DNA of 64,000 nucleotides from Flavobacteriaceae bacterium (GTDB lineage: Bacteria; Bacteroidota; Bacteroidia; Flavobacteriales; Flavobacteriaceae): NCBI GenBank assembly GCA_023262185.1, contig JALRDO010000007.1, forward strand, positions 1 through 64,000. Direction: 5' to 3'. Below, piece after piece: positions 53,827-62,807 of the stretch. Under the pieces are notes generated by a model. That model was not told where the DNA came from. It did not search any database and saw only the letters and a list, made by a program, of their open reading frames with translations. Position 1 is the first letter of the stretch; each line of letters opens with the position of its first letter. A program made the translations under genes and the position numbers.

Positions 53827-54485
53827 ACCTTGACGCTTAACCAGCTTTGCAGGGTGTTTAAATGAATATTCTCGCCACCTCTTCGAGCCAAAGTATGTCT
53901 GTACCCACTTCTAAACATGAGGTGCTCTCCAATTGGAAATTGAACGCCTACAAAGGTCCAGTTTTGATCAAACCCGTCAAAACTCATATTCTTGGCACGC
54001 ACAAAATGCTCATTAAAACTTATGGCGTCGAATCTCAAGCCTGCAAATAGTTCTAATGGGGTTGAAAGTGTGATGCGGTACCGAAGTCTCTGGCTATAGC
54101 CTGAAACATTGTGGCGCTGCTCTGTTCTAACCCAATGAAAGAAATTAAGTCGTCCTAGATTGTGATGAACACCTACTTGTTCCCAACTATTAAACTCTTC
54201 AGATGCAGCACTTGGACCGTCGCTGTAACTTGCATTATACAGGTATGAGATTCCTCCACTAACCTCCACATGTTTAGAAAGCGAAAAGGTAGCCGATGGG
54301 CGAAGAATATATTGTCTCGCTTCTTTGAGAAAGTCACCACGCACGAAATGTGTTTCGGCTTGATAAGACCATGAAGGATTTATTTTTCCTACTGCGAAAA
54401 CTGAATTTTGGGTAATAGTTTCTTGTCCGACTGCTAACTCTAGTACTCCTAGAACAGCAATCAGCAGAAAAACTGCATTTTTCAT
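53820..54485 (-). CDS. DUF2490 outer-membrane beta-barrel protein
   Basis: A 221-residue protein with a signal peptide (1-20) and alternating beta-strands rich in aromatic ends ([55 protein letters not shown]), the DUF2490 pattern of a predicted barrel. Function unknown. It follows the rhodanese gene by 4 bp and ends where the cydB relic begins. Confidence 0.8.
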   Translation of the reverse strand: MKNAVFLLIAVLGVLELAVGQETITQNSVFAVGKINPSWSYQAETHFVRGDFLKEARQYILRPSATFSLSKHVEVSGGISYLYNASYSDGPSAASEEFNSWEQVGVHHNLGRLNFFHWVRTEQRHNVSGYSQRLRYRITLSTPLELFAGLRFDAISFNEHFVRAKNMSFDGFDQNWTFVGVQFPIGEHLMFRSGYRHTLARRGGENIHLNTLQSWLSVKVL

Positions 54486-54489
54486 GTGA

Positions 54490-54867
54490 TTATTTTCTAT
54501 TCAATCCAGAATAGCCCCCCTTGAGGTCGTAAATCTCTTTGAATCCAATGGACTCTAGGTATTTAGCTGCCTTTTGACTGCGATTACCTGAACGGCAATA
54601 GAGATACACAGGCTGAAGAGTATCTTTTTTCTTAAAAAATGACTCAAACTTTTCAGGTTGTAAAAAGTCTACTTGTTTTGCCCCCTTAAGATGTCCTTGT
54701 TTGAATTCCGTTTTTGTGCGCACATCAATAAGCAACACATTTTTTTCTGAGGAGCCTTGAAGAAAAGCTATCGAATCTAACCTGCTGAGGGCTGATTCTT
54801 GTGCATTTGCGCTAGAACACCATAATCCTAGTAACGCACAGCTGAGCAAGAAAAAAGATCGTATCAT
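54490..54867 (-). CDS. Exported rhodanese-domain protein
   Basis: A 125-residue periplasmic single-domain rhodanese with a signal peptide (1-22). VLLIDVRTKTEFKQGHLKGA and the active-site loop YCRSGNRSQKAA (catalytic Cys) are complete. It could transfer sulfane sulfur; the acceptor is unknown. It diverges from trxB with 118 bp between, in which I see no clear promoter element. Confidence 0.87.
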   Translation of the reverse strand: MIRSFFLLSCALLGLWCSSANAQESALSRLDSIAFLQGSSEKNVLLIDVRTKTEFKQGHLKGAKQVDFLQPEKFESFFKKKDTLQPVYLYCRSGNRSQKAAKYLESIGFKEIYDLKGGYSGLNRK

Positions 54868-54985
54868 AGATTTGAATTCTTATTTGAATGCGAAGTAAGC
54901 ACTTTGAATTGGTTAAATATGTGCTCTAAGTTACATAGATTAGCCTTTTAGAATTCTTAAATTCGCTTTCTGCATTTACAGTACT

Positions 54986-55936
54986 ATGGATAACACTACA
55001 GAACACATAAAAACTTTAATTATTGGATCAGGACCTGCGGGCTACACCGCTGCAATTTATGCGGCACGTGCTGATATGAAACCTGTGGTATACACGGGGA
55101 TGGAACCTGGAGGTCAATTAACGACTACTACAGAAGTGGATAATTTTCCTGGATATCCAGAGGGCGTCGATGGTCCTAGTATGATGGTTCAATTACAGCA
55201 ACAAGCAGAGCGATTTGGTACCGAAGTGCGCATTGGTCTTGCCACAGCAGTACAATTTGCTGCTGAGCCAGGAGGACTGCACAAAGTGGTGATTGATGGC
55301 GCTAAGCAACTGACGGCAAACACAGTGATTATTGCTACAGGAGCGTCGGCAAAATATCTCGGAATCCCAAGCGAACAGCGTTTGCGTGGAGGTGGAGTAT
55401 CTGCTTGTGCCGTGTGTGATGGCTTCTTTTACAAAGGTCAAGAGGTGGCGATAGTAGGAGGAGGAGATACAGCAGCTGAAGAAGCCTCATATCTAGCGAA
55501 TATTTGTTCTAAGGTGACTATGCTTGTTCGCAAGGATCAAATGCGCGCATCAAAAGCGATGCAGCATCGAGTAGAAAGTATTGAAAACATAGCTATTCGA
55601 TACAACACTGAAGTTGATGAGGTGCTTGGAGAGCAGGTAGTTGAAGGACTGCGAATGGTTAATAATCAAACTGGTGAAAAAGAAGAAATCGCCATCACTG
55701 GATTATTTATTGCAATCGGACACAAACCCAATACAGACATTTTCAAAGGGCAACTTGAAATGGATGAGGTCGGATACATTCAAACCAAAGGGAAATCGAC
55801 CAAAACGAATCTTCCGGGAGTGTTTGCATGTGGAGATGCTCAGGATAAAGAATACCGTCAGGCCGTTACAGCGGCAGGAACGGGATGTATGGCTGCACTA
55901 GATGCAGAGCGTTATATGGCAACACTTGAAGTGTAA
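54986..55936 (+). CDS. trxB: Thioredoxin-disulfide reductase
   Basis: A 316-residue FAD/NADPH enzyme that keeps thioredoxin reduced. It has LIIGSGPAGYTAAIYAARA (FAD), the redox pair in SACAVCDGFFYKG (CxxC), VAIVGGGDTAAEEASYLA (NADPH) and GVFACGDAQDKEYRQAVTAA. Length and order match the family. Confidence 0.95.
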   Translation: MDNTTEHIKTLIIGSGPAGYTAAIYAARADMKPVVYTGMEPGGQLTTTTEVDNFPGYPEGVDGPSMMVQLQQQAERFGTEVRIGLATAVQFAAEPGGLHKVVIDGAKQLTANTVIIATGASAKYLGIPSEQRLRGGGVSACAVCDGFFYKGQEVAIVGGGDTAAEEASYLANICSKVTMLVRKDQMRASKAMQHRVESIENIAIRYNTEVDEVLGEQVVEGLRMVNNQTGEKEEIAITGLFIAIGHKPNTDIFKGQLEMDEVGYIQTKGKSTKTNLPGVFACGDAQDKEYRQAVTAAGTGCMAALDAERYMATLEV

Positions 55937-55941
55937 CTAAA

Positions 55942-56394
55942 GTGTCTTTGACTCGCTTACACCTTTTTCTCTTTTTTAAACTCCCTAGTGCCTTTTGGAG
56001 CGGTGTGCGTGTAAAGAAGTGTACTGAAACCTCTTCTCTGGTTACTGTGAAGCACGGTTGGTTCAATTCTAATCCGTTCAAATCAATGTTTTGGGCTGTA
56101 CAAGGAATGGCGGCAGAACTAAGTACTGGGATTCTCATTATGCAAGAAATTAGGCGTTCAAACCATAGAGTGAGTATGTTGGTTGTTCAGAATAAGGCCA
56201 ATTTTTCAAAGAAGGCTACGGGTAAGATTCGGTTTCAATGCGAAGCTCAAGACAGCGTTCAGAAAGCGGTTGCCCAAGCTATTGAGACCAAACAAGGAGT
56301 TACGTTTTGGCTGAATAGCCAGGGTTTTGATGAATCGAATGATTGCGTTTCATCTTTTGACTTCCAGTGGTCTATTAAAGTGAAGAGTTCCTAG
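55942..56394 (+). CDS. DUF4442 (hotdog thioesterase-like) protein
   Basis: A 150-residue protein with the DUF4442 pattern: FFKLPSAFWSGVRVKK, NSNPFKSMFWAVQGMAAELSTGILIMQEI. The fold is related to hotdog thioesterases, but no catalytic residue is certain. It starts with a GTG 5 bp after trxB; a TTG two codons later is also possible. Likely cotranscribed with trxB. Confidence 0.75.
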   Translation: MSLTRLHLFLFFKLPSAFWSGVRVKKCTETSSLVTVKHGWFNSNPFKSMFWAVQGMAAELSTGILIMQEIRRSNHRVSMLVVQNKANFSKKATGKIRFQCEAQDSVQKAVAQAIETKQGVTFWLNSQGFDESNDCVSSFDFQWSIKVKSS

Positions 56395-56429
56395 AATTTT
56401 AACGATCTCTTAGCAGTCTTTTTTTGAAG

Positions 56430-56452
56430 TAGCATTTAAATTTAAAATGCTA
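56430..56452. other. Small inverted repeat after the trxB-DUF4442 operon
   Basis: TAGCATTT (56430-56437) and AAATGCTA (56445-56452) form an 8-bp stem with an A/T loop. There is no U-run, so it may be a weak terminator for trxB-DUF4442 or an operator for the small gene that follows. Confidence 0.35.
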
Positions 56453-56464
56453 AAAATGTAGTTC

Positions 56465-56674
56465 ATGAGAAATAAAATGTTACGATACACCCAATCGATT
56501 TTAGAAAAGGTAAGCTTTGATCGTGATTTATTCTTAAAAGAAGTACAGAAGGCCAAGCGAGTTCTTCAAGCGCACGAATGGTCTGCCTTAGTAGAATGGC
56601 TCAGAGATTATGTCAACGACAAGCCTCTCTTAAAGCACGCCTTAATGGCTACACCTGCTTTGATCGCTGTTTAG
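56465..56674 (+). CDS. Small conserved-looking protein of unknown function
   Basis: A 69-residue helical protein, MLRYTQSILEKVSFDRDLFL at its core, with no signal peptide. Similar short proteins (ILEKVSFD-LF-KE) are, as I recall, common in Bacteroidota, which argues for a real gene. A second ATG at 56477 is an equally good start. It overlaps the convergent oxyR by 26 bp. Confidence 0.6.
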   Translation: MRNKMLRYTQSILEKVSFDRDLFLKEVQKAKRVLQAHEWSALVEWLRDYVNDKPLLKHALMATPALIAV

Positions 56675-57599
56675 GAGAAATTATTTCAACATCATGAAAG
56701 CTAATCGCTCCTCTAATCACGGAGCTGATCACTTCTTTCAGTGCAGTGGTGATTTGAAGTTTTAGTTCGCTTTTGTGATAAATCAGGCTGATTTCTCGGG
56801 CAGGCTCAGGCTTTTCGAAGTGCTTGAGGCGTTTTTCTTGAACCTCTTTAAGTTGCAGCGTGTGTAAATAGGGGAGTAGTGTCATACCCATATTCTCGTC
56901 TGAGAGCTTGATGAGTGTCTCAAAACTTCCGCTCTCAATTCTAAACTCACTGGGATCTAATTGTTTAGGTGCTCCACACAGATTGATGACACCATCTCTA
57001 AAACAATGTCCGTCTTCAAGCAGTAAAACCTCATCTAAACGTAAATCTTCACTCTTTAAGTTGGTTTGTGCATTGAGTCTGTGATATTCTGGAATATAGG
57101 CCACGAAGGGCTCGTAATAAAGTGGACGCTCTACAATGTCATCAAAACCCAACGGAGTTGCGGCAATAGCTCCATCGAGTTTTCCTTCTCGCAGATGGAC
57201 GGCGATTTCTTCAGTGGTCATCTCTTTGATAATGAGTTTAACCTTGGGGTATTTCTTGATAAATGTCGCCAAAAACATGGGGAGTAGGGTTGGCATAACG
57301 GTAGGGATAATTCCCAGATTATAAGGCCCTCCAATAAATCCTTTTTCAACAGAAACGATATCCTTGATACGCTCGGCTTCAATTACAACACTTTTGGCCT
57401 GCTCCACAATCTTTTCACCCACTGCTGTTAGTTTGATCGGCTTGGTGCCGCGATCAAACAATTTCACATTCAGCTCTTCTTCAAGTTTTGCGATCTGCAT
57501 GCTCAGGGTGGGCTGAGTGACAAAAGACTTTTCTGCAGCTACCGTGAAATTTTGATGCTCAGCAACTGCGATGAGATAATGAAGTTGGGTGATGGTCAT
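56649..57599 (-). CDS. oxyR: Hydrogen peroxide-sensing LysR regulator OxyR
   Basis: A 316-residue LysR-type activator. The N-terminal helix-turn-helix is NFTVAAEKSFVTQPTLSMQI. In the regulatory domain the redox cysteines fall at C199 (EDGHCFRD) and C208 (NLCG), the same numbers and nine-residue spacing as in E. coli OxyR. That makes a peroxide sensor likely. It overlaps the paiB-like gene by 4 bp. trxB lies 1 kb away, convergent. Confidence 0.9.
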   Translation of the reverse strand: MTITQLHYLIAVAEHQNFTVAAEKSFVTQPTLSMQIAKLEEELNVKLFDRGTKPIKLTAVGEKIVEQAKSVVIEAERIKDIVSVEKGFIGGPYNLGIIPTVMPTLLPMFLATFIKKYPKVKLIIKEMTTEEIAVHLREGKLDGAIAATPLGFDDIVERPLYYEPFVAYIPEYHRLNAQTNLKSEDLRLDEVLLLEDGHCFRDGVINLCGAPKQLDPSEFRIESGSFETLIKLSDENMGMTLLPYLHTLQLKEVQEKRLKHFEKPEPAREISLIYHKSELKLQITTALKEVISSVIRGAISFHDVEIISPKQRSKQV

Positions 57600-58207
57600 T
57601 TACTAAAACTTTGCTTCTTAATGTCTTGAGCGACACGTTGCTCTTCTGCTGTACCATTTTCAAGATGACCAATAACACTATGTAAGTCTTCAGTCCTTTC
57701 TTGCGATAGTTTTTGAGCGAAATAAAAATGGGTGGGATACAATTTAAATCCGAGTACTCCTCTGTATTGAGAGAGGGTACTCTGCTTATAGGCTGACATG
57801 GGTTTTGGATTTTTCTGACCCGATTCATGACGGTCCATAAGCACCTCTAAATCTTTTAAGGTTTCTTCTGCATCTAACAGTTCAATTTTTGCATAGAGAT
57901 GCAGCGCAGAGTAATCATAGGTTGAAACCTCTTCATGGAGATACCAAGACCCTGAAATGTAGGCACCTGCACCCTTAAAAATACACATTACCTCATTTGG
58001 TATTTCTCCACTTAACCATTGCTGTGCCAACGGATTTGACTTGGCCATGTGTGTGCTTAGGGAATGGTCTTTATTGACGATAAAGGGTAGGTGTACCCCC
58101 CAGGTTCGACCCTCAACATCGCTGACCAGCACACCAAACGAAAGTGTTTCTATAAAGGCTATAGCCTCTAAAAATTCAGAATTGTTGTGCTGGTCGCGAA
58201 TGTACAT
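57596..58207 (-). CDS. PaiB family FMN-binding protein
   Basis: A 203-residue protein of the PaiB/FMN-binding split-barrel family, recognised from MYIRDQHNNSEFLEAIAFIE, HLPFIVNKDHSLSTHMAKSNPLAQQW and FKGAGAYISGSWYLHEEVSTYDY. B. subtilis PaiB affects sporulation and protease genes, but here a flavin-dependent redox or detoxification role is as likely. Coupled to oxyR by a 4-bp overlap and 7 bp after the propeller gene. Confidence 0.85.
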   Translation of the reverse strand: MYIRDQHNNSEFLEAIAFIETLSFGVLVSDVEGRTWGVHLPFIVNKDHSLSTHMAKSNPLAQQWLSGEIPNEVMCIFKGAGAYISGSWYLHEEVSTYDYSALHLYAKIELLDAEETLKDLEVLMDRHESGQKNPKPMSAYKQSTLSQYRGVLGFKLYPTHFYFAQKLSQERTEDLHSVIGHLENGTAEEQRVAQDIKKQSFSK

Positions 58208-58214
58208 GAGGCGT

Positions 58215-61200
58215 TTATTCGATTGACGAAAGTACGGGCGCTTGTAGTGGACTCATGCGCTCCACAAATCCCTTCCATTGCGCATCAAAAAAGGCAGTGA
58301 CTTCTTCAGTGTAACCTTTTACGGCTTTTTCAGCATAACCCATTAATTGTTCTTCGGTTGCCGTGATTCCAGTTTTACGACTCTGAACATAGCGAGATGC
58401 ATTTCGGATGCGTGTAAGTACCGTCATTTCGGGATTGCGTGTAATACCTTGACGCTTGTCTTCTTTTCCGAAAACCTTGTCTTGGAGAGTGGTGATCTCT
58501 GACTTTATGGTTTTGAGCGCTTCTTTAGCCTCATCTTCGAGATTTGTTTCGTTCGCCTTTAATTGGACCTCAAACGCTTTGAGCTGAGCGTTAGCTTTTG
58601 CTAGACGGTTAGTTGAAGCCGTTAATTCAGCGGTTAAATTTTCTAATGATTTAGTGGCCTGATATACAGCTTTCGCATCATCTAAAGATGCGTTAAGTCT
58701 AGGATCAAGTTCTACTGCAATAGAAGCCTGAGATACGTGATCTCCGATTTGTGTAACTAGTGTGTAACTGCCCGGAAGTACATCTGCTCCTGAAGGCTCA
58801 CGTGAGCTATTGCGTAAATTTCTTGACGGATTGGCTACACCTTTTTCGTCTAACCTCCAGCTAGTGCGATGAAAACCTGGCTTTTCAGGACGTTTTATCT
58901 TGAGATGACGGATAGTGTCTGATTCCTTCAGAACAAAAAGGTGAATACTGTCTTTGGTTTTCAAACCTTCAGCTCCCTTTTTAATGTAATAACTGATACG
59001 ACCTCCTGAAGGGCGATTTTCGCCATTGAAAAGGGCATCGGCTCCAAATCTAGAACCGGTGGGTTGTTGATAAGCCGCGTGATACGCCGTTGGTGCGTCG
59101 AAGACAACAATTTCTTCATTGAGCAAGTTGGGTCTGCTAGAAAGTTGTTGCAACGGTCTGATATCATCTAATACCCAAAGGGCTCTTCCGAAGGTACCAA
59201 TAACGAGGTCTTTTTCGCGTGGATGAATGAGCAGGTCTTTGGTAGAAACAGTGGGGAATCCATTGGTATATTTGGTCCAATTTTTTCCTTTATCCAATGA
59301 AAGATAAAGACCGTCATCTGTGCCTAGAAAGAGAAGGTTTGGATACTCAGGATCTTGAATGATAGACAAGGTGTAACTGCTTACATCTGATTCGTCTACA
59401 ATACGCTCCCAAGATTTCCCATAATTGGTCGTGTGATAGGCGTAAGGGGTATAGTTGAATCTTCTGTAATCATTGGCGATAAGAAAGGCTTCTCCGGGAT
59501 TGGTTTCTGAAGCCTTAATTTGAGCAATCCATGAACCTTTTGGAAGACCTTTAAGATTTGAGGTCACCTCAGTCCATTGGCTTCCGCCATCTTTTGTGTA
59601 GTGTACGCGTCCGTCGTCAGTACCTACCCATAAGAAGTTCTTTTCGGCTTTGGATGGTTCAATCACCAATATGGTACAGTGATTTTCTGCCCCAGTGGCG
59701 TCCATGGTCAATCCACCACTTTCACTTTGTTTTTGTTTCTCGGGGTCGTTTGTGGTGAGGTCAGGAGAGATGACGCTCCAAGTCAAACCTTTATCGGTGC
59801 TTTTGTGAACAAACTGGCTCCCGAAATAGACAATTGAACTATCAAAAGGGTCTTGACCAATCCCCGAGTTCCAGTTGAATCTGAGCTCTGTTGTTTCGTC
59901 TGGTGGTGTTGGGCGGACGCTATAATTATTACCTGTTACATAGTCAAATCTTACCACGCTCCCTTGTTGACTCATAGAGTAACCAAAGCGCGAGTCATCC
60001 GGATCAGGAACCACGTCGAATCCATCACCAAATGATATTTCTTGCCAGTAACTATTTCGAATGCCTTGATCTTTCCAAACATAGGCAGGTCCACGCCACG
60101 AACCATTGTCTTGCATCCCGCCGTAAACGTTGTAAGGGAATTCATTATCCACAGCTACATGATAGAATTGTCCTACCGGAATGTTATCGGCAAATCGCCA
60201 AGACTTGCCGCGATCTCTAGTAATATTCAATCCGCCGTCGTTTCCGTTGATCATGAAATCTGGATCTTTTGGGTGAACATACCAAGCGTGATGGTCTGGG
60301 TGAACACCATTGGATACGTTATAAGCAGGCATTAGTTCCTTAAAGCTTTTTCCGCCATCTTCAGAGACATTCACGTAGGTAAACACACTGTAAATGCGGT
60401 TTTCATTCGAAGGATCAACCGCAAGGTCTGAATAATAGAATGGGCGATTTCCGATCTCTTCTTTGTCGTTCATCTTCTCCCACTTTTCTCCTCCATCTGA
60501 AGAGCGATAAAGGGCATTTTTCTTTGCCTCTACTAGGGCATAAATTACATCGGTATTACTAGGGGCTATGGCTAAACCAATACGGCCCAATTCGCCTTCG
60601 GGGAGTCCTTCTTTGTCAGACAGCTTCTTCCAGGTTTCTCCGCCATCGTAGGTGAGGTATAAGCCGCTGCCTTGGCCACCAGACTTGAAAAACCATGGGT
60701 CTCTCTTGTGTTCCCACATTCCAACCAATAGTTTATTCGGATTCTTCGGATCCATTACCATATCACCTACACCACTCAAGGTGTTGGTGAAGAGCACTTG
60801 CTTCCAGGTTTTTCCTCCATCGGTGGTTTTGTATACACCGCGTTCTTTATGGGCACCCCATGGAGATCCAATGGCTCCGACATAAACCGTATTCGAATCA
60901 CTGGGATCTATAAGGATACGGTGAATGTGTCTTGTTTTTTTAAGACCCATTGAGGTCCAGGTCTTACCCGCATCTAAGGAGCGGAATACACCATAGCCAC
61001 CATTTAAGCTATTTCGAGGATTTCCTTCACCTGTACCCACCCAAACCACTGAAGCATTCGAGGGGTCAATGGCAACGGCTCCGATAGAAGCCGTTGATTC
61101 GTTGTCGAAGATGGGGGTCCATTTGGTTCCACCAGAGGTCGATTTCCACAACCCACCAGAGGCCGTACCCGCGTAGATGATATCTGGATCTTCTGTGACC

Positions 61201-61343
61201 ACATCAATAGCTGTAACACGACCGCTCATACCTGCTGGTCCAATATTTCGTGGCTTTAAATCTTGTGCTAGATCCATAGTAAACTCTTGAGCGAAACTGA
61301 AAACGCTGCTGAGTAATAAACCAAAGAGTAAACTGTTTTTCAT
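58215..61343 (-). CDS. Exported sortilin/VPS10-like beta-propeller protein (glycosyl hydrolase-like)
   Basis: A 1042-residue protein with a signal peptide (MKNSLLFGLLLSSVFSFAQ). It has about eleven Asp-box turns of type S-x-D-x-G-x-T-W, for example SLDAGKTWTS, TTDGGKTWKQ, SSDGGEKWEK and TRDRGKSWRF, which indicate two stacked propellers of the sortilin/BNR class. The C-terminal 250 residues form an Ig-like and coiled-coil region (ETNLEDEAKEALKTIKSEIT). Often annotated as glycosyl hydrolase, but no catalytic residues are visible, so a binding role is possible. The ATG at 61343 fits the signal peptide. Confidence 0.83.
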   Translation of the reverse strand: MKNSLLFGLLLSSVFSFAQEFTMDLAQDLKPRNIGPAGMSGRVTAIDVVTEDPDIIYAGTASGGLWKSTSGGTKWTPIFDNESTASIGAVAIDPSNASVVWVGTGEGNPRNSLNGGYGVFRSLDAGKTWTSMGLKKTRHIHRILIDPSDSNTVYVGAIGSPWGAHKERGVYKTTDGGKTWKQVLFTNTLSGVGDMVMDPKNPNKLLVGMWEHKRDPWFFKSGGQGSGLYLTYDGGETWKKLSDKEGLPEGELGRIGLAIAPSNTDVIYALVEAKKNALYRSSDGGEKWEKMNDKEEIGNRPFYYSDLAVDPSNENRIYSVFTYVNVSEDGGKSFKELMPAYNVSNGVHPDHHAWYVHPKDPDFMINGNDGGLNITRDRGKSWRFADNIPVGQFYHVAVDNEFPYNVYGGMQDNGSWRGPAYVWKDQGIRNSYWQEISFGDGFDVVPDPDDSRFGYSMSQQGSVVRFDYVTGNNYSVRPTPPDETTELRFNWNSGIGQDPFDSSIVYFGSQFVHKSTDKGLTWSVISPDLTTNDPEKQKQSESGGLTMDATGAENHCTILVIEPSKAEKNFLWVGTDDGRVHYTKDGGSQWTEVTSNLKGLPKGSWIAQIKASETNPGEAFLIANDYRRFNYTPYAYHTTNYGKSWERIVDESDVSSYTLSIIQDPEYPNLLFLGTDDGLYLSLDKGKNWTKYTNGFPTVSTKDLLIHPREKDLVIGTFGRALWVLDDIRPLQQLSSRPNLLNEEIVVFDAPTAYHAAYQQPTGSRFGADALFNGENRPSGGRISYYIKKGAEGLKTKDSIHLFVLKESDTIRHLKIKRPEKPGFHRTSWRLDEKGVANPSRNLRNSSREPSGADVLPGSYTLVTQIGDHVSQASIAVELDPRLNASLDDAKAVYQATKSLENLTAELTASTNRLAKANAQLKAFEVQLKANETNLEDEAKEALKTIKSEITTLQDKVFGKEDKRQGITRNPEMTVLTRIRNASRYVQSRKTGITATEEQLMGYAEKAVKGYTEEVTAFFDAQWKGFVERMSPLQAPVLSSIE

Positions 61344-61371
61344 AAATCGAAAGTGTATAGTTGAAATTGAA

Positions 61372-62712
61372 TTATCGGATGATTTCATTCGGAAATACCA
61401 CAAGGCTTTCGTGTCCGTCTTTACTTACCGCTGAGACTCCGAAGAAGAAATTATCAATTACGACACCTTCAAGGGTGTGCTCGGTAGCATTGTGTATGGC
61501 TCTAGAGCTCATCCACTGAGGTGCAGTAGTAGGGCGCCAATGCACTTTGTAATATGAAGCCCCCGCCACGTCTGACCAGTTGAGTCTGGCATTTGCCTCG
61601 ACAATACCACCAATTCCTACTTTTTCTGGAGCCAATGGTGCCCAAGCTAAAGATGCCAAAGTAATGGCGTTTACTGCGGTTAACTTAGCCGCATAGGGGA
61701 AATTAACGTGTTCAAAGGTGTCACCATAATTGATCCCGTTTTCAGTGCGAATATCTTGATGTTGTTGGGTATAGTTCTCATGGGCCTCCATAATGCGTAT
61801 TCCCGCGAATCCTGCGTCGTTAAATGGTCTGTGATGTCCTCCTCTTCCGAATCGGTCTAATCGGTAGATCATCATAGGGTTCATGTCGGGCATGTAAGTA
61901 GTGGTTAGGCGATGAACGTATCGAGCGAGCTGACGCGAATGGCCATCTACCTCTCCACCGTAGAAACGCCGTGCCCTTCGTGCGCGCTCAGATTCAGTTA
62001 CAGGGACGGGTTCTGAGAAAATTCTAAAATCTTTATTGCTGGTGTAGCCGTCTACCCCTGTGATATTACCGATCATATCGTTGTTGAGGATTCCAATGAT
62101 GTTCCAACCCTTATCATTGGCATAGGCTGCCAGCCCCTGCCCGCCGAAAAGCCCTTGCTCTTCGCCTGAAAGTCCAACAAAAATGATACTATTGTCAAAC
62201 TCGTATTGTGAAAGGACGCGAGCGGCTTCAATGGTTCCGGCCATTCCACTGGCGTTGTCATTTGCTCCCGGACTAGTTGAAGTGTAATCGGTCGGATCAC
62301 TTACTCGAGAGTCGATGTCTCCACTCATGATGATAAAGTGGTTCGGATTTTTAGTACCTTGTTTAATAGCCACTACATTAACAATATCAACGTCTTTTAC
62401 AATGCGCTCGTTAGTACCTTTTGGAAAGAAGTTATGCTGATAGAATACCTCTAGACAGTCTCCGCACTTAGAAGAAATGTTGTCAAACTCCCCTTTTATG
62501 TATCTACGTGCAGCCCCTATACCTCTATTAGTGGAGAGGGTATCACTCAAGGTGTGGCGTGTGCCAAAATCAACCAATTTCTTAACTGAATTTTCAATGC
62601 GATCAGCACTCACAGCCTCAATGATCTCATAGATCTTTGGATCTGTTTGACCAAGGACTGAAAAGGTGCTCACAAGAAGACCGAAAACAATGCTGTAGCT
62701 ATATTTTTTCAT
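61372..62712 (-). CDS. Exported M28 family zinc aminopeptidase
   Basis: A 446-residue protein with a signal peptide (MKKYSYSIVFGLLVSTFSVLGQ). Zinc and catalytic residues: MSGDIDSR, GANDNASGMAG (bridging Asp), GLSGEEQGLFGG (Glu pair) and NNDMIGN (Asp), with a late His in RIMEAHENY. A C-terminal FN3-like domain (about 365-446) follows. It is a secreted peptidase, possibly for nutrient peptides. It precedes the propeller gene by 28 bp. Confidence 0.88.
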   Translation of the reverse strand: MKKYSYSIVFGLLVSTFSVLGQTDPKIYEIIEAVSADRIENSVKKLVDFGTRHTLSDTLSTNRGIGAARRYIKGEFDNISSKCGDCLEVFYQHNFFPKGTNERIVKDVDIVNVVAIKQGTKNPNHFIIMSGDIDSRVSDPTDYTSTSPGANDNASGMAGTIEAARVLSQYEFDNSIIFVGLSGEEQGLFGGQGLAAYANDKGWNIIGILNNDMIGNITGVDGYTSNKDFRIFSEPVPVTESERARRARRFYGGEVDGHSRQLARYVHRLTTTYMPDMNPMMIYRLDRFGRGGHHRPFNDAGFAGIRIMEAHENYTQQHQDIRTENGINYGDTFEHVNFPYAAKLTAVNAITLASLAWAPLAPEKVGIGGIVEANARLNWSDVAGASYYKVHWRPTTAPQWMSSRAIHNATEHTLEGVVIDNFFFGVSAVSKDGHESLVVFPNEIIR

Positions 62713-62756
62713 AGAAATAAGGTTTCTATAAATATAGCGGTTCGTCATGAATCACA

Positions 62757-62782
62757 ATAAAAAAAGCCACAATACTGTGGCC
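62757..62782 (-). terminator. Rho-independent terminator of the acyl-CoA dehydrogenase gene
   Basis: Stem GCCACA (62766-62771), loop ATAC, TGTGGC (62776-62781). On the minus strand it is followed by seven or more T. It lies 26 bp after the dehydrogenase stop codon. Confidence 0.8.
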
Positions 62783-62807
62783 TTCTTTCGATGTGTATTG
62801 CCATAAA

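Noticed and set aside
62711-62729. Hairpin ATAGAAA/TTTCTAT over the M28 peptidase start codon
   Set aside because: A -7-like element (TATATTTA, 62729-62736) overlaps its outer edge, so most transcripts would begin inside the hairpin and not form it.
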